64,000 bases of DNA. Origin: Salinicola socius (GTDB taxonomy: Bacteria; Pseudomonadota; Gammaproteobacteria; Pseudomonadales; Halomonadaceae). The notes under the pieces were generated by a model, which worked only from the letters and a program-made list of their open reading frames with translations, had not been told where the DNA came from and made no database searches. Below, in pieces: positions 50,057-58,221 of this stretch; position 1 is the stretch's first letter, and each line of letters starts with the position of its first letter. The DNA is taken from NCBI RefSeq assembly GCF_001937195.1, contig NZ_MSDO01000001.1, positions 248,001-312,000 on the forward strand. Reading direction: 5' to 3'. Made by a program: the position numbers and the translations under genes.

Positions 50057-52799
50057 AGTCAATATTGTATTTTCTTAAATATGGTAGTATGGAGGGCTTG
50101 TCGACAAATTCTGCCACCGTTTTCTTACCCAATCCCTTGGCAATGTCGGCAATCGCCCTGACGATAAGCTGATTTTCTGCACTATCTGGAAGCGTCGTGA
50201 TGAACGAGCCGTCAATTTTAATATAATCAGAGGGTAGTTGGCCAAGATAGTAAAAACTGCTGAACCCGACTCCAAAATCATCCAATGCCACCTGACACCC
50301 CAGGCGCCGAATATCCTCGAGAACCCCTCTCGCGGAGGTAAAGTCAGTTACGGCAGCCGTTTCCGTGACTTCTACAATCAGGCGACGAGGCTCGACCCCT
50401 CGCTTGCCAAATTCAGACTCCATGAAAGGCACTAACTCCTTGTCTTGCAAAGACTGCCCAGAAAGATTGATAGCAAGACTTATCGAACCGTCAGTAAATT
50501 TCGAGATGAGCTCAATCCCTTTCGCTACCACCCAACGGTCGATTGCTGCGATTTGGCCGTTTCGCTCAGCAATGGGAATGAAGGCGCCCGGAGAGAGATA
50601 CTCGCCATCGTCGCCTCTCAATCTTAGCAGCGCCTCATAATGTTGGATGTTGAAATCTATCAACCTAAAGATGGGTTGTAGCATTAGCTCGAACTGATCA
50701 TACAATAGCGCGCTTCGTATTCTCTCGGCCCAGAAAACCCGCTGCTTCAGCTCTTCACGATCCTGCTGATCAGGTTGTAGTAGATGCCAACGTTTCGCCA
50801 TATCCGCTTTGGCTTTGTACATGGCATAGTCTGCATTAGCCATCAGCTCGTCAGGACGATCACCGTGATCGGGATAGGCCGCAATACCGATACTCGCGCT
50901 GGCTCTATGTGTCCGCCCATGAATATGGACACTTTGCTGATCCAGGTGGTCAACTATCTTTCTCGCTAGATCGACAGCGGTGTCGGTGGACGTGTGCTCC
51001 ATTAGAACCGCAAATTCGTCCCCACCAAGGCGAGCCACGATAGATCCATGACTCAGCCCAGATAGCGTAGAGGCAACCGCTCGCAGTAGTTGATCGCCGG
51101 TTTGATGCCCACTCAGCTCATTGACGTCCTTGAAACGATCTAGATCCAGGTAAAGTACAGCGCCAAAAGCGCCAGTGACGACGGCTCGTTGGAGGGCTTC
51201 TTCGAAAAAACGACGGTTATAAAGTTCTGTCAGTGGGTCTCTGTTGGCTAGCCAGGCAAGGCGGCTTTCCGCCAGCTTGCGCTCAGTGATATCGACGCCG
51301 ACAGAAATCAACTCTTGGCAGTTTTCATCAATTCTGAGTGGCGTATGATACCAGACAATCGTTCTAACAATGCCATCCACCGCCATAAAATGGCTTTCCT
51401 GCTGCCCACCAATACTCAAAAACTCATCGGCATTAAAAAAGTCGGTCGAGAACAGTTGTTGAAAAGTGCGCTGCTGCAAAGCTTCATCGCTTAGGCCAGT
51501 AATAGCCTGGCAAAGATGGTTCGTCAGCGTAATACGTCCGTCGCGCCGGTGCGTCAGTACCAGGACCTGTGCGGTATTCATCAGACCTCTGATAAAATCC
51601 CTTTCTCTTGCGAGTTCTTTAACCCTGGCTTCGAGCTGCACCCCACGTTTACCAACCTCACTTTCCAAACTTTCAAGCTTGACTTCAAGTTCCACCGCTG
51701 TCGTTTCCAGCGCATCAATTTCATCGACAAACAAGGATTTTCTTGCCTTTATACTGCGCCGCATCACGTTATATTCGCGCTCGGCTAGCAGAGGTAGTTT
51801 TCGGCTGATTTCTCTCAGACGGCCCATACGATAACGCAGAATGAGATAAAGCAAGATTTCCGCCGCCGCCCAACCTATGAGAGAGATCGTAAGAATGGCT
51901 TGTGTCGTCTTCGCTATCTCCTTGAGCTGATTCGTTACGTCTGAAATCAACAAAAAATAACTAGGAGACCGGTCATCGCTTCCCGTGCCCAAGGCAATAG
52001 AAGCAACCTCGTATTTTCTACCGCCATCGTTATAACTCAAGGATTTCCCTTGAGTCGCTGAAAAATCGAATTGCTGAGATAGCTTCTTAATAAAAGGGAA
52101 AACCGTAGACTCATGAGTCAATGCGGCCAAATATGCGCCCCATCGTGGAAGATAACGTCCTTCCACCGAAGATTTACCTGAATTGACAAGTAAAGCCACC
52201 TCGCTACCCGAACTCTTTTGTAAATAGCGGGTAATATCTGCCAATGATCTGGAAATCATAACGACACCTGCGTCCACACCTTGTGCAAGGATAGGAACGG
52301 CTACATACTGCTGACAGGCTTCAACACACAGTAGTCTGTCACTGGGCTTCTCGTTACTCAAAACTCCCTCTATCCACTCTTTGCTATCCACTCGAGACGA
52401 AAACTCCAACTTCCGTCCCATCGCCACAATGGGAGTTAGATTTCGGTTATAAACGACAATATCGTCGATCCCAACATCAAGCTGCAAAGTCGGCCATAGG
52501 GCTTTTATGATTGCTTCGACACCGGCTTCGTTATGATTCAGAAGTGCATGCCCCAGATCTTCCGAAGATGCGATCATGCCGGCCATTTGCCTCATGACAT
52601 CAGCAGACCGCTGTATATTAAAACTGACTTCTTGGCTCTGATTACTATAAAATTCGTCCCGGGATTGCTGAAACTGGCTCATCAAAGAATGATTGCTCAC
52701 CCATACTATCAGGCTGGTCAGTGCCAGCAACAGCAAGCTCGTTAGCAGCATCGCTCGCCACTTTAGGTCTAAACGAAAACTCCTTCCCTTTGCGTGCAT
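49998..52799 (-). CDS. Membrane GGDEF-EAL c-di-GMP enzyme (module 2)
   Basis: About 933 residues; a GTG 24 bp upstream is an alternative start. Order: membrane segment ~16-38; large periplasmic dCache-like sensor ~39-298 with C158 and C162; membrane segment ~300-323; coiled coil ~360-405; PAS ~405-510; GGDEF domain with intact GGDEF at 592-596 but no RxxD inhibitory site upstream; EAL domain from ~690 with EAL at 722-724, DDFGVGFSS and KIDGSF, and AEFVD where AEGVE is usual. Both synthase and phosphodiesterase activity look possible. The gene is AT-richer than its flanks (50% G+C in one 60-bp line against 60% in tartrate dehydrogenase). Confidence 0.92.
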   Translation of the reverse strand: MHAKGRSFRLDLKWRAMLLTSLLLLALTSLIVWVSNHSLMSQFQQSRDEFYSNQSQEVSFNIQRSADVMRQMAGMIASSEDLGHALLNHNEAGVEAIIKALWPTLQLDVGIDDIVVYNRNLTPIVAMGRKLEFSSRVDSKEWIEGVLSNEKPSDRLLCVEACQQYVAVPILAQGVDAGVVMISRSLADITRYLQKSSGSEVALLVNSGKSSVEGRYLPRWGAYLAALTHESTVFPFIKKLSQQFDFSATQGKSLSYNDGGRKYEVASIALGTGSDDRSPSYFLLISDVTNQLKEIAKTTQAILTISLIGWAAAEILLYLILRYRMGRLREISRKLPLLAEREYNVMRRSIKARKSLFVDEIDALETTAVELEVKLESLESEVGKRGVQLEARVKELARERDFIRGLMNTAQVLVLTHRRDGRITLTNHLCQAITGLSDEALQQRTFQQLFSTDFFNADEFLSIGGQQESHFMAVDGIVRTIVWYHTPLRIDENCQELISVGVDITERKLAESRLAWLANRDPLTELYNRRFFEEALQRAVVTGAFGAVLYLDLDRFKDVNELSGHQTGDQLLRAVASTLSGLSHGSIVARLGGDEFAVLMEHTSTDTAVDLARKIVDHLDQQSVHIHGRTHRASASIGIAAYPDHGDRPDELMANADYAMYKAKADMAKRWHLLQPDQQDREELKQRVFWAERIRSALLYDQFELMLQPIFRLIDFNIQHYEALLRLRGDDGEYLSPGAFIPIAERNGQIAAIDRWVVAKGIELISKFTDGSISLAINLSGQSLQDKELVPFMESEFGKRGVEPRRLIVEVTETAAVTDFTSARGVLEDIRRLGCQVALDDFGVGFSSFYYLGQLPSDYIKIDGSFITTLPDSAENQLIVRAIADIAKGLGKKTVAEFVDKPSILPYLRKYNIDYVQGFYLGRPQPATEVGIG

Positions 52800-52831
52800 C
52801 TGAGTACGCCCTGAAGTGATCACCCATCCAT

Positions 52832-54025
52832 TTAAAACAAATAAGAAACCTGAAAAAGAAGCATATTCCAGTATTTTTCCTGCGTACTAACTTCTGACAC
52901 GTCCTGAAACGGTACCCAGCCAGTCCCTTCGATATTGTGGAATTCCGTAGAAATCAAAAAACGAGAATATGGCTGCCATTGCAATCCAGCAGTCCAGTCT
53001 TTTGCGTACCTTGTATAAGCAGGCCTCCCCGTTCTTTCCTCATAGTCTCGTCCAGAACGATCTGCTCTATTTGTCACCAGCGAGTCATATCTTAACAGCC
53101 ACTGCCAATCAGCGCTTAGGCGACGAGTAAACTGGACATACCAACTCTCGCCTGTCGCTTCGTAATTATAGGGGTCTGAGAACCCACTTGACCTGACGTG
53201 ACGGAGAGCATACTCACTCGTCAAAGACCAGTTTTCTCTATTGTATTGAAAAGAGAATATCCAAGGTTGAAACGAAAAGTTTCCTGATCCCGGGCCAGAC
53301 GGTTTGGAATCCAGGCCAGCGTTGACGTCGGCGTAAGTCATCGCCAAGATGATGCCTCCACCGCCATGTTCATAGCGTAGCTGTCCAATATAAGAGGTCT
53401 TACCAGAATAATCTCCTAAATCGTCCCTGCCCCAGGCCGATATTTCGGATTGCTTGTCCATACGAGGTTTGCCAGCACCCACCTGCAGTCTTAAAACACC
53501 GTCCTTCAGTGGTTTTTCAAGATAGCTAGTCAATCCATCGGCAGATAACGCGGGCTTGCGTGTGCGATCAAAGTAAATCGACTGCGGCAGCAAAATACTG
53601 GGACGAGTAATGGCAATATCACGAGTCTGATTATAGAGACCTAACGGATTCTTGAATCGCCCCACTTGCACTCCTGCTGTCATATCGGCGTCACTATAAA
53701 ACTGGTAATCGATGACACCATAATCCAGCTCTACGTCGTTTAACTGTTGTATATCTCCTGCTTGTCTGGCAAGAAGCTGCCCCGCCACTAGCACATTGCT
53801 CAATGGCCGAACAGAAGCGTTAAGCCCTAATTCGGTATATTCCAGGCTGCCGCCTTTCTCACTACTAGGACCGAAGAAGTCATTGTGGTCAGTCACGATG
53901 AGTGCCTGGCTCATGAAGCCATGAACCTGAAAGGTATCCGACATTTCCACGGCATGAGCGTTTGCCGCGAGCATCAGGGATATCGCCGCTTGAGCTGCGA
54001 TCGAGAACGGTTTCAGTTTATTCAA
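52832..54025 (-). CDS. Outer-membrane porin-like protein (module 2)
   Basis: 397 residues. A signal peptide (MNKLKPFSIAAQAAISLMLAANAHAVE) precedes alternating amphipathic strands ending in Phe (LLFQVSYLF). QVHGFMSQALIVTDHNDFFG and QVGRFKNPLGLYNQTRDIA are typical of porin-like barrels related to DcaP/OprP-type proteins, though specificity cannot be assigned. It overlaps the preceding PBP-like gene by 8 bp and is followed by the GGDEF-EAL gene after a few bases, so the three are cotranscribed. It corresponds in role, not close sequence, to the barrel at 29256. Confidence 0.87.
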   Translation of the reverse strand: MNKLKPFSIAAQAAISLMLAANAHAVEMSDTFQVHGFMSQALIVTDHNDFFGPSSEKGGSLEYTELGLNASVRPLSNVLVAGQLLARQAGDIQQLNDVELDYGVIDYQFYSDADMTAGVQVGRFKNPLGLYNQTRDIAITRPSILLPQSIYFDRTRKPALSADGLTSYLEKPLKDGVLRLQVGAGKPRMDKQSEISAWGRDDLGDYSGKTSYIGQLRYEHGGGGIILAMTYADVNAGLDSKPSGPGSGNFSFQPWIFSFQYNRENWSLTSEYALRHVRSSGFSDPYNYEATGESWYVQFTRRLSADWQWLLRYDSLVTNRADRSGRDYEERTGRPAYTRYAKDWTAGLQWQPYSRFLISTEFHNIEGTGWVPFQDVSEVSTQEKYWNMLLFQVSYLF

Positions 54026-54446
54026 TGTCGAGCACCCGCACTTGATCCGTCAGGCTTGTTTGTTTGATGTATCCAACGCTGCCAGGCGTCGAGGCAACGG
54101 CCTCGAGCATTTCGGTTTCGTCGTCGACCTCATTGGGCGCTTGCCCGGTGCCCGAGAACACGGCGCGGTCCCAGGCCAGTCGAAGCTGGTGAGGGTAGAC
54201 CCCAAGTATTTTCTTGGAGAAAGCTTCGTGAATCGGATTGTCGTCGGGCAACACGAAAACGTGGACGGCCTGGCCGTCGGGAAGCGTTCTCTGTCGCATC
54301 GCGAATATGGCTCTAAGCGTTTCGAGCGGCAGGGAGGACTGTTGCACGGTCAGGTTGGCAATGATGGCAGGCGCGAGCTCATCGCCCCGACTGTCGAGTG
54401 AAACGAAGGAGAGTAGCGACAGACATCCGATCAACGCCCATCGCAT
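54018..54446 (-). CDS. Small phosphate-binding-like periplasmic protein (module 2)
   Basis: 142 residues from the ATG after AGGGGGCG; earlier in-frame codons lack similarity. A short signal peptide (MRWALIGCLSLLSFVSLDSRGDE) precedes a PBP-like half domain: LPLETLRAIFAMRQRTLPDGQAVHVFVLPDD, FSKKILGVYPHQLRLAWDRAVFSGTGQAPNE and PGSVGYIKQTSLTDQVRVLDIE. Length and the spaced motifs IF-M-R-LP-G, W-x(3-4)-VFSG and gY match the protein at 28817. First gene of the module 2 operon, overlapping the barrel gene by 8 bp. Likely a periplasmic signal protein (inference). Confidence 0.82.
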   Translation of the reverse strand: MRWALIGCLSLLSFVSLDSRGDELAPAIIANLTVQQSSLPLETLRAIFAMRQRTLPDGQAVHVFVLPDDNPIHEAFSKKILGVYPHQLRLAWDRAVFSGTGQAPNEVDDETEMLEAVASTPGSVGYIKQTSLTDQVRVLDIE

Positions 54447-54844
54447 GCGGCTCGCCCCCTGATCCTGTCTGCTTTTGCCATTGCTGTCGTCACAGACGAA
54501 CCCCGACCCGAAGATGACTAGATCCTGGAAACAACCGACGGAATAACCTAGGCCCGTCAATGAGTGTGGCAGATTGAGGTGTCCGACAAGTCAGAATCTA
54601 CATCGGGAATGGTTCGTATCTCTCGAGATAGGCGATCCAGCTCCATGTTCGGCATCATTGCTCTTCCCTCGTCCCCCTGCTTTATTCTCTGCATTATTCG
54701 CGCAAAAGCGGCCTTGACCGTCTCGCACCATCGGCGGCGTGTGAATCCACAGCATACCCATGTTGTTCCGGCGCGCCCAGCAGCCATATGGATCACGGGT
54801 GCCATTCGAAGACAGTCGGGAAAAAGCGAATGGCAGAACCGGCT
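54447..54844. other. Intergenic region upstream of module 2
   Basis: About 400 bp between the PBP-like gene and the hydroxy-acid oxidase gene. It must contain the module 2 promoter. A minus-strand frame of 82 codons (54557-54805) is present but shows no family resemblance, signal peptide or ribosome site, so it is not called. No clear terminator was seen. Confidence 0.5.
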
Positions 54845-56011
54845 TTAGCGCGTTCTTCTCAATCGGCTCATGTCCATCTGCTCGATCTCCGTAATACCGA
54901 GAAGTGCCATATCGCGGGTGACTTCATCTTGCATCAGACGGATCGCATGGCTGACGCCGGCTTCTCCGGCGTAGGCTGCCGCATAATTGAAAGGGCGCCC
55001 GAAGAAGACGAAGCGGGCACCCAGCGCGAGGGCTTTCAGCACGTCGGTTCCGCGCCGGAAGCCACTATCGATCATGACGGGGAAGTCTCCGACCGCATCG
55101 ACCACTTCGGGAAGCATTCGTAGCGGCGCGATCGTGCCATCCAGCTGTCTGCCGCCGTGATTGGACACGATGATGGCATCGACACCTTGCGCCTTGGCCC
55201 GCCTGGCATCCTCAGGATGCAGGATGCCCTTGACGATCAGGTTCCCCGGCCAGCGTTCTCGCACCAGCGCGAGATAGTCCCAGTCGAGATGCGTGCGTCC
55301 GGAGAAGTCGCGATTGACGTGACGGGAGATGACTGGAATGCCCCGGGTCGCGTGATTGTTCTCGAAGTGAGGAATCCCGTGATGACGAAGCGTCTTGTAG
55401 AACGTCTCGTAGAGCCAACGCGGCTTGACCAGCCCATCCAGGGCCAGGCGAAGACTCGGACGAATTGGCGATGAAAAGCCGCTGCGTCGGTTGTTGTCGG
55501 GATTGGGGGGAACGGGATAGTCGACGGTAATGACCAGATGATGAAAGCCGGCTCGCTCGACACGGGCGATCAACGCCTCGATGCCCGGCTTGTCTCCCGG
55601 CAGATAGGCCTGGAACCAGTCTGCGCCCTCGACCCTGGCTACCTCCTCCATCGGGATCAACGACGAGCCACTCATGATCATCGGCACATTGGCCTGAGCC
55701 GCCGCCCGAGCGAGCGCCAGATCCCCCCGATAGGCGGACAAGGCACTGATCCCCATGGGCGCGATCCCGAACGGGGCGGCATAGCGCTTACCCAGCAGTT
55801 CGGTCTCGAGCGAAACGCGGGAGACGTCGGTCAGCGCGCGGGGCAGGAAACAGTAGTCATCGAAGGCCGCGCGGTTGGCGGCCAGGCTCTTGCCATCTTC
55901 CGCCGCGTTGGCGACGTATCCATGGAGTGGCCGGGGAAGATGGCGCTGACCGGCGCGCTCGAGATCCAGGAAATTGCGAATGCGGGACAGGCGGCGTTGT
56001 TGACGCGTCAC
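54845..56011 (-). CDS. FMN-dependent alpha-hydroxy-acid dehydrogenase (LldD-like)
   Basis: 388 residues of the L-lactate dehydrogenase/glycolate oxidase family. Active-site features: FGIAPMGISAL, QAYLPGD, ITVDYPVPPN, K261 in IVKGILHPEDA and H285 in IVSNHGGRQLD with R288. It oxidises an L-2-hydroxy acid to the 2-oxo acid with FMN, passing electrons to the respiratory chain or oxygen. It is the last gene of the operon tctC-tctB-tctA-dehydratase-aldolase, where it could oxidise lactate or glycolate released by the aldolase step (inference). Confidence 0.92.
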   Translation of the reverse strand: MTRQQRRLSRIRNFLDLERAGQRHLPRPLHGYVANAAEDGKSLAANRAAFDDYCFLPRALTDVSRVSLETELLGKRYAAPFGIAPMGISALSAYRGDLALARAAAQANVPMIMSGSSLIPMEEVARVEGADWFQAYLPGDKPGIEALIARVERAGFHHLVITVDYPVPPNPDNNRRSGFSSPIRPSLRLALDGLVKPRWLYETFYKTLRHHGIPHFENNHATRGIPVISRHVNRDFSGRTHLDWDYLALVRERWPGNLIVKGILHPEDARRAKAQGVDAIIVSNHGGRQLDGTIAPLRMLPEVVDAVGDFPVMIDSGFRRGTDVLKALALGARFVFFGRPFNYAAAYAGEAGVSHAIRLMQDEVTRDMALLGITEIEQMDMSRLRRTR

Positions 56012-56060
56012 GAATGATCCTTATCACTGAAAAAGACGATCGACTCTACTTCACCAACAG

Positions 56061-56984
56061 TCACCCTGCGACGCCCGGCATCGTGAATCCGACCCGTGCC
56101 AGCGACATCAGCAACGTCTCGCGCTGGCGCTCGTCGAGCGAGACCAGCGGCGGCCGCAGGCGATCCCACTCGGCATCGCCGCTGAAATGCGCGGTGGCAG
56201 CCTTGAGCGCCGGGATCATCGGCACACTTTCGAAGATATCGCGAATCTCGTTCAGCGCCTGCTGGCGCGCATCGGCATCGTCGCCCTGCCAACTGCCGCC
56301 CAGCGCCGAGATCGCGCGGGGATTGACGTTGGCCGTGGCACTGATGCAACCGGCGCCGCCGGCTCGCAGCGTGGGCAGCAGAAAGCGCTCGCTACCCGCA
56401 TAGACTCTAAATCCCAGCGTTCCGAAGGCATCGATGACAGCTTGAGTATTGGCCCAATCACCAGAGCTGTCCTTGATCCCAGCCACGACCTCGGGATAGC
56501 GCTTCAGCAACCGCTCGATAAGACCCAGCCCGATCGGCACCTGCGCCACCGGCGGGATATGGTAGAGATAGAGGCGCAGCCGCTCGTCGCCGACGCGTTC
56601 GATCACCTCGCAGTAGAACCGGAACAGCCCCTCTTCCGAGACGCCCTTGTAGTAGAACGGCGGCAGCATCAGCACGCCACCCACGCCCTGGCTCACGGCA
56701 TGGCGGGTCAGGGCCACGCTGTCGGGTATCGAACAGCAGCCGGTCCCCGGCATCAGCCGGGCGGTGTCGATCCCCGCCGCGACCAGGTGATCGAGCAGAT
56801 CGAGACGCTCCTGCAGCGACAGCGAATTGGCCTCGGAGTTGGTGCCGAAGATCGCCAGACCGACATCGTTGGCCATCAACCAGCGGCAATGGTCGACGAA
56901 GCGCTCGGCATCGGGAGAGAGATCATCGTTAAACGGCGTGATGACCGGCGAAAGTACGGCACCGCAGGGCGCATTCGACGACAT
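56061..56984 (-). CDS. Dihydrodipicolinate synthase-family aldolase/dehydratase
   Basis: 307 residues from the ATG after AGAGG. Family features: GTNSEANSLS (residues 48-57, normally GTTGE), Y141 in YLYHIPP and the Schiff-base lysine K171 in AGIKDSSGD. Class I pyruvate-type lyases of this family include 2-keto-3-deoxy-sugar-acid aldolases and dehydratases. Its place after an enolase-superfamily dehydratase and a TctCBA transporter favours cleavage of a 2-keto-3-deoxy acid to pyruvate plus an aldehyde (inference). It is not the lysine-pathway DapA, given the divergent GTNSE. Confidence 0.9.
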   Translation of the reverse strand: MSSNAPCGAVLSPVITPFNDDLSPDAERFVDHCRWLMANDVGLAIFGTNSEANSLSLQERLDLLDHLVAAGIDTARLMPGTGCCSIPDSVALTRHAVSQGVGGVLMLPPFYYKGVSEEGLFRFYCEVIERVGDERLRLYLYHIPPVAQVPIGLGLIERLLKRYPEVVAGIKDSSGDWANTQAVIDAFGTLGFRVYAGSERFLLPTLRAGGAGCISATANVNPRAISALGGSWQGDDADARQQALNEIRDIFESVPMIPALKAATAHFSGDAEWDRLRPPLVSLDERQRETLLMSLARVGFTMPGVAG

Positions 56985-57064
56985 GAGCACAAACCTCTGG
57001 CAGGCAGGTAATGAGGAAAAGGTAGTGGGAAAATGGAAAGCGTCGACCCTGGCGATCGCTCGAC

Positions 57065-58186
57065 TCAGGACCAGGGGTCGGCGGCGTGGCGCGACAGCGT
57101 CGCCTCGTCGAAGTCGAAACCCAATCCCGGCGTCTGCGGAAGGTGCAGACGTCCGTCGCTGAAGGTCAACTGCGTATCGATCAGTCTACGGAAGTTAAGC
57201 ACTTGATCGTCGGCAAAAAATTCGACGAAAGGCGCATTCGGTGTCGAGCCGACCAGATGTACGTGAAGATCATGGAACCAGTGCGGGCAGATCTCCACCC
57301 CGTAACTGGCCGCCGTGGCGGCGATGCGACGAAATTCCGTGATCCCGCCACAGACCGCAGCATCGGTCTGCAGGATCATCGCCGCCTCCTTGTCCAGCAG
57401 CTCCTTGAAGCGCCAGCGTCCGGCTTCGATCTCGCCCGTCGCCACCGGAATCGGCGTGCGCTCGGCCAGGCGACGATGGTTGTCGATGTCGTCCGGGCTG
57501 AACGGCTCTTCGATCCAGTAGGGAGAATAGGGCTCGGCCATCCGCGCGAAGGCCAGGGCCGAAGGCAGATCATGCCAGGCGTTGTTGGCGTCCATCATCA
57601 GCAGCACATCGGGGCCGATGGCCTCGCGGACGGCCGCCAGACGCGCTTCCTCGCCAGCCAGACCTTCGCGTCCCACCTTCATCTTGACCGCCTTGAAACC
57701 CTTCTCGACGTAGCCGGTCATCTCTTCCGCCAGCCTGGCCGGCGTCTTGCCGTCGAGGTAATAGCCACCGCTGGCGTAGGCCGCCACGCTCTCTTCGTCG
57801 CTGGCGCCAAGAAATTTATAGAGCGGCAGATGGGCGGCGCGGGCATTGCGATCCCACAGCGCCACGTCGAGGATGCTCAGCGCCCGCATCACCGAACCGG
57901 TGCGGCCGTGCAGCAAACTCTCCTGATACATCTCCTGCCACAACCCCTCGACGCGGTGAGTGTCCTGCCCCATCAGCACGGGCTTTAGCAGATCGCGTAC
58001 GGCCTGCGTCACCAGGTGGCCGGCATTGTTGCCGCCGTAGCAGAAGCCGATACCACTGATGCCGTCGTCGCCGGTCACCTTGACCAGCGCGTAGTCACGC
58101 TTGAGGACCTGCCGGTTGGAAAAGCGGGTCGGGTTGTCCAGCGCGACATTGACCGTTCGCGCCTGTACATCGGTAATTCGGGTCAT
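57065..58186 (-). CDS. Mandelate racemase/enolase-superfamily sugar-acid dehydratase
   Basis: 373 residues with the capping domain and TIM barrel of the mandelate racemase subgroup. Catalytic and metal residues: K168-x-K170 (KAVKMKVG), D199 (MMDANNAW), E226 (WIEEPF), E252 (ATGEIEAG) and a late His in CPHWFHDLHVHL. The subgroup dehydrates acid sugars such as galactonate, rhamnonate, arabinonate or fuconate to 2-keto-3-deoxy acids. It is 35 bp downstream of tctA and 80 bp upstream of the aldolase gene in the same operon. Exact substrate unknown. Confidence 0.9.
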   Translation of the reverse strand: MTRITDVQARTVNVALDNPTRFSNRQVLKRDYALVKVTGDDGISGIGFCYGGNNAGHLVTQAVRDLLKPVLMGQDTHRVEGLWQEMYQESLLHGRTGSVMRALSILDVALWDRNARAAHLPLYKFLGASDEESVAAYASGGYYLDGKTPARLAEEMTGYVEKGFKAVKMKVGREGLAGEEARLAAVREAIGPDVLLMMDANNAWHDLPSALAFARMAEPYSPYWIEEPFSPDDIDNHRRLAERTPIPVATGEIEAGRWRFKELLDKEAAMILQTDAAVCGGITEFRRIAATAASYGVEICPHWFHDLHVHLVGSTPNAPFVEFFADDQVLNFRRLIDTQLTFSDGRLHLPQTPGLGFDFDEATLSRHAADPWS

Positions 58187-58221
58187 CGGTCATCTCTCCG
58201 GTTGGTTGGCATGCCGTGGCA

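Noticed and set aside
54557-54805. 82-codon minus-strand frame upstream of module 2
   Set aside because: No ribosome site, signal peptide or family resemblance, and composition looks noncoding.
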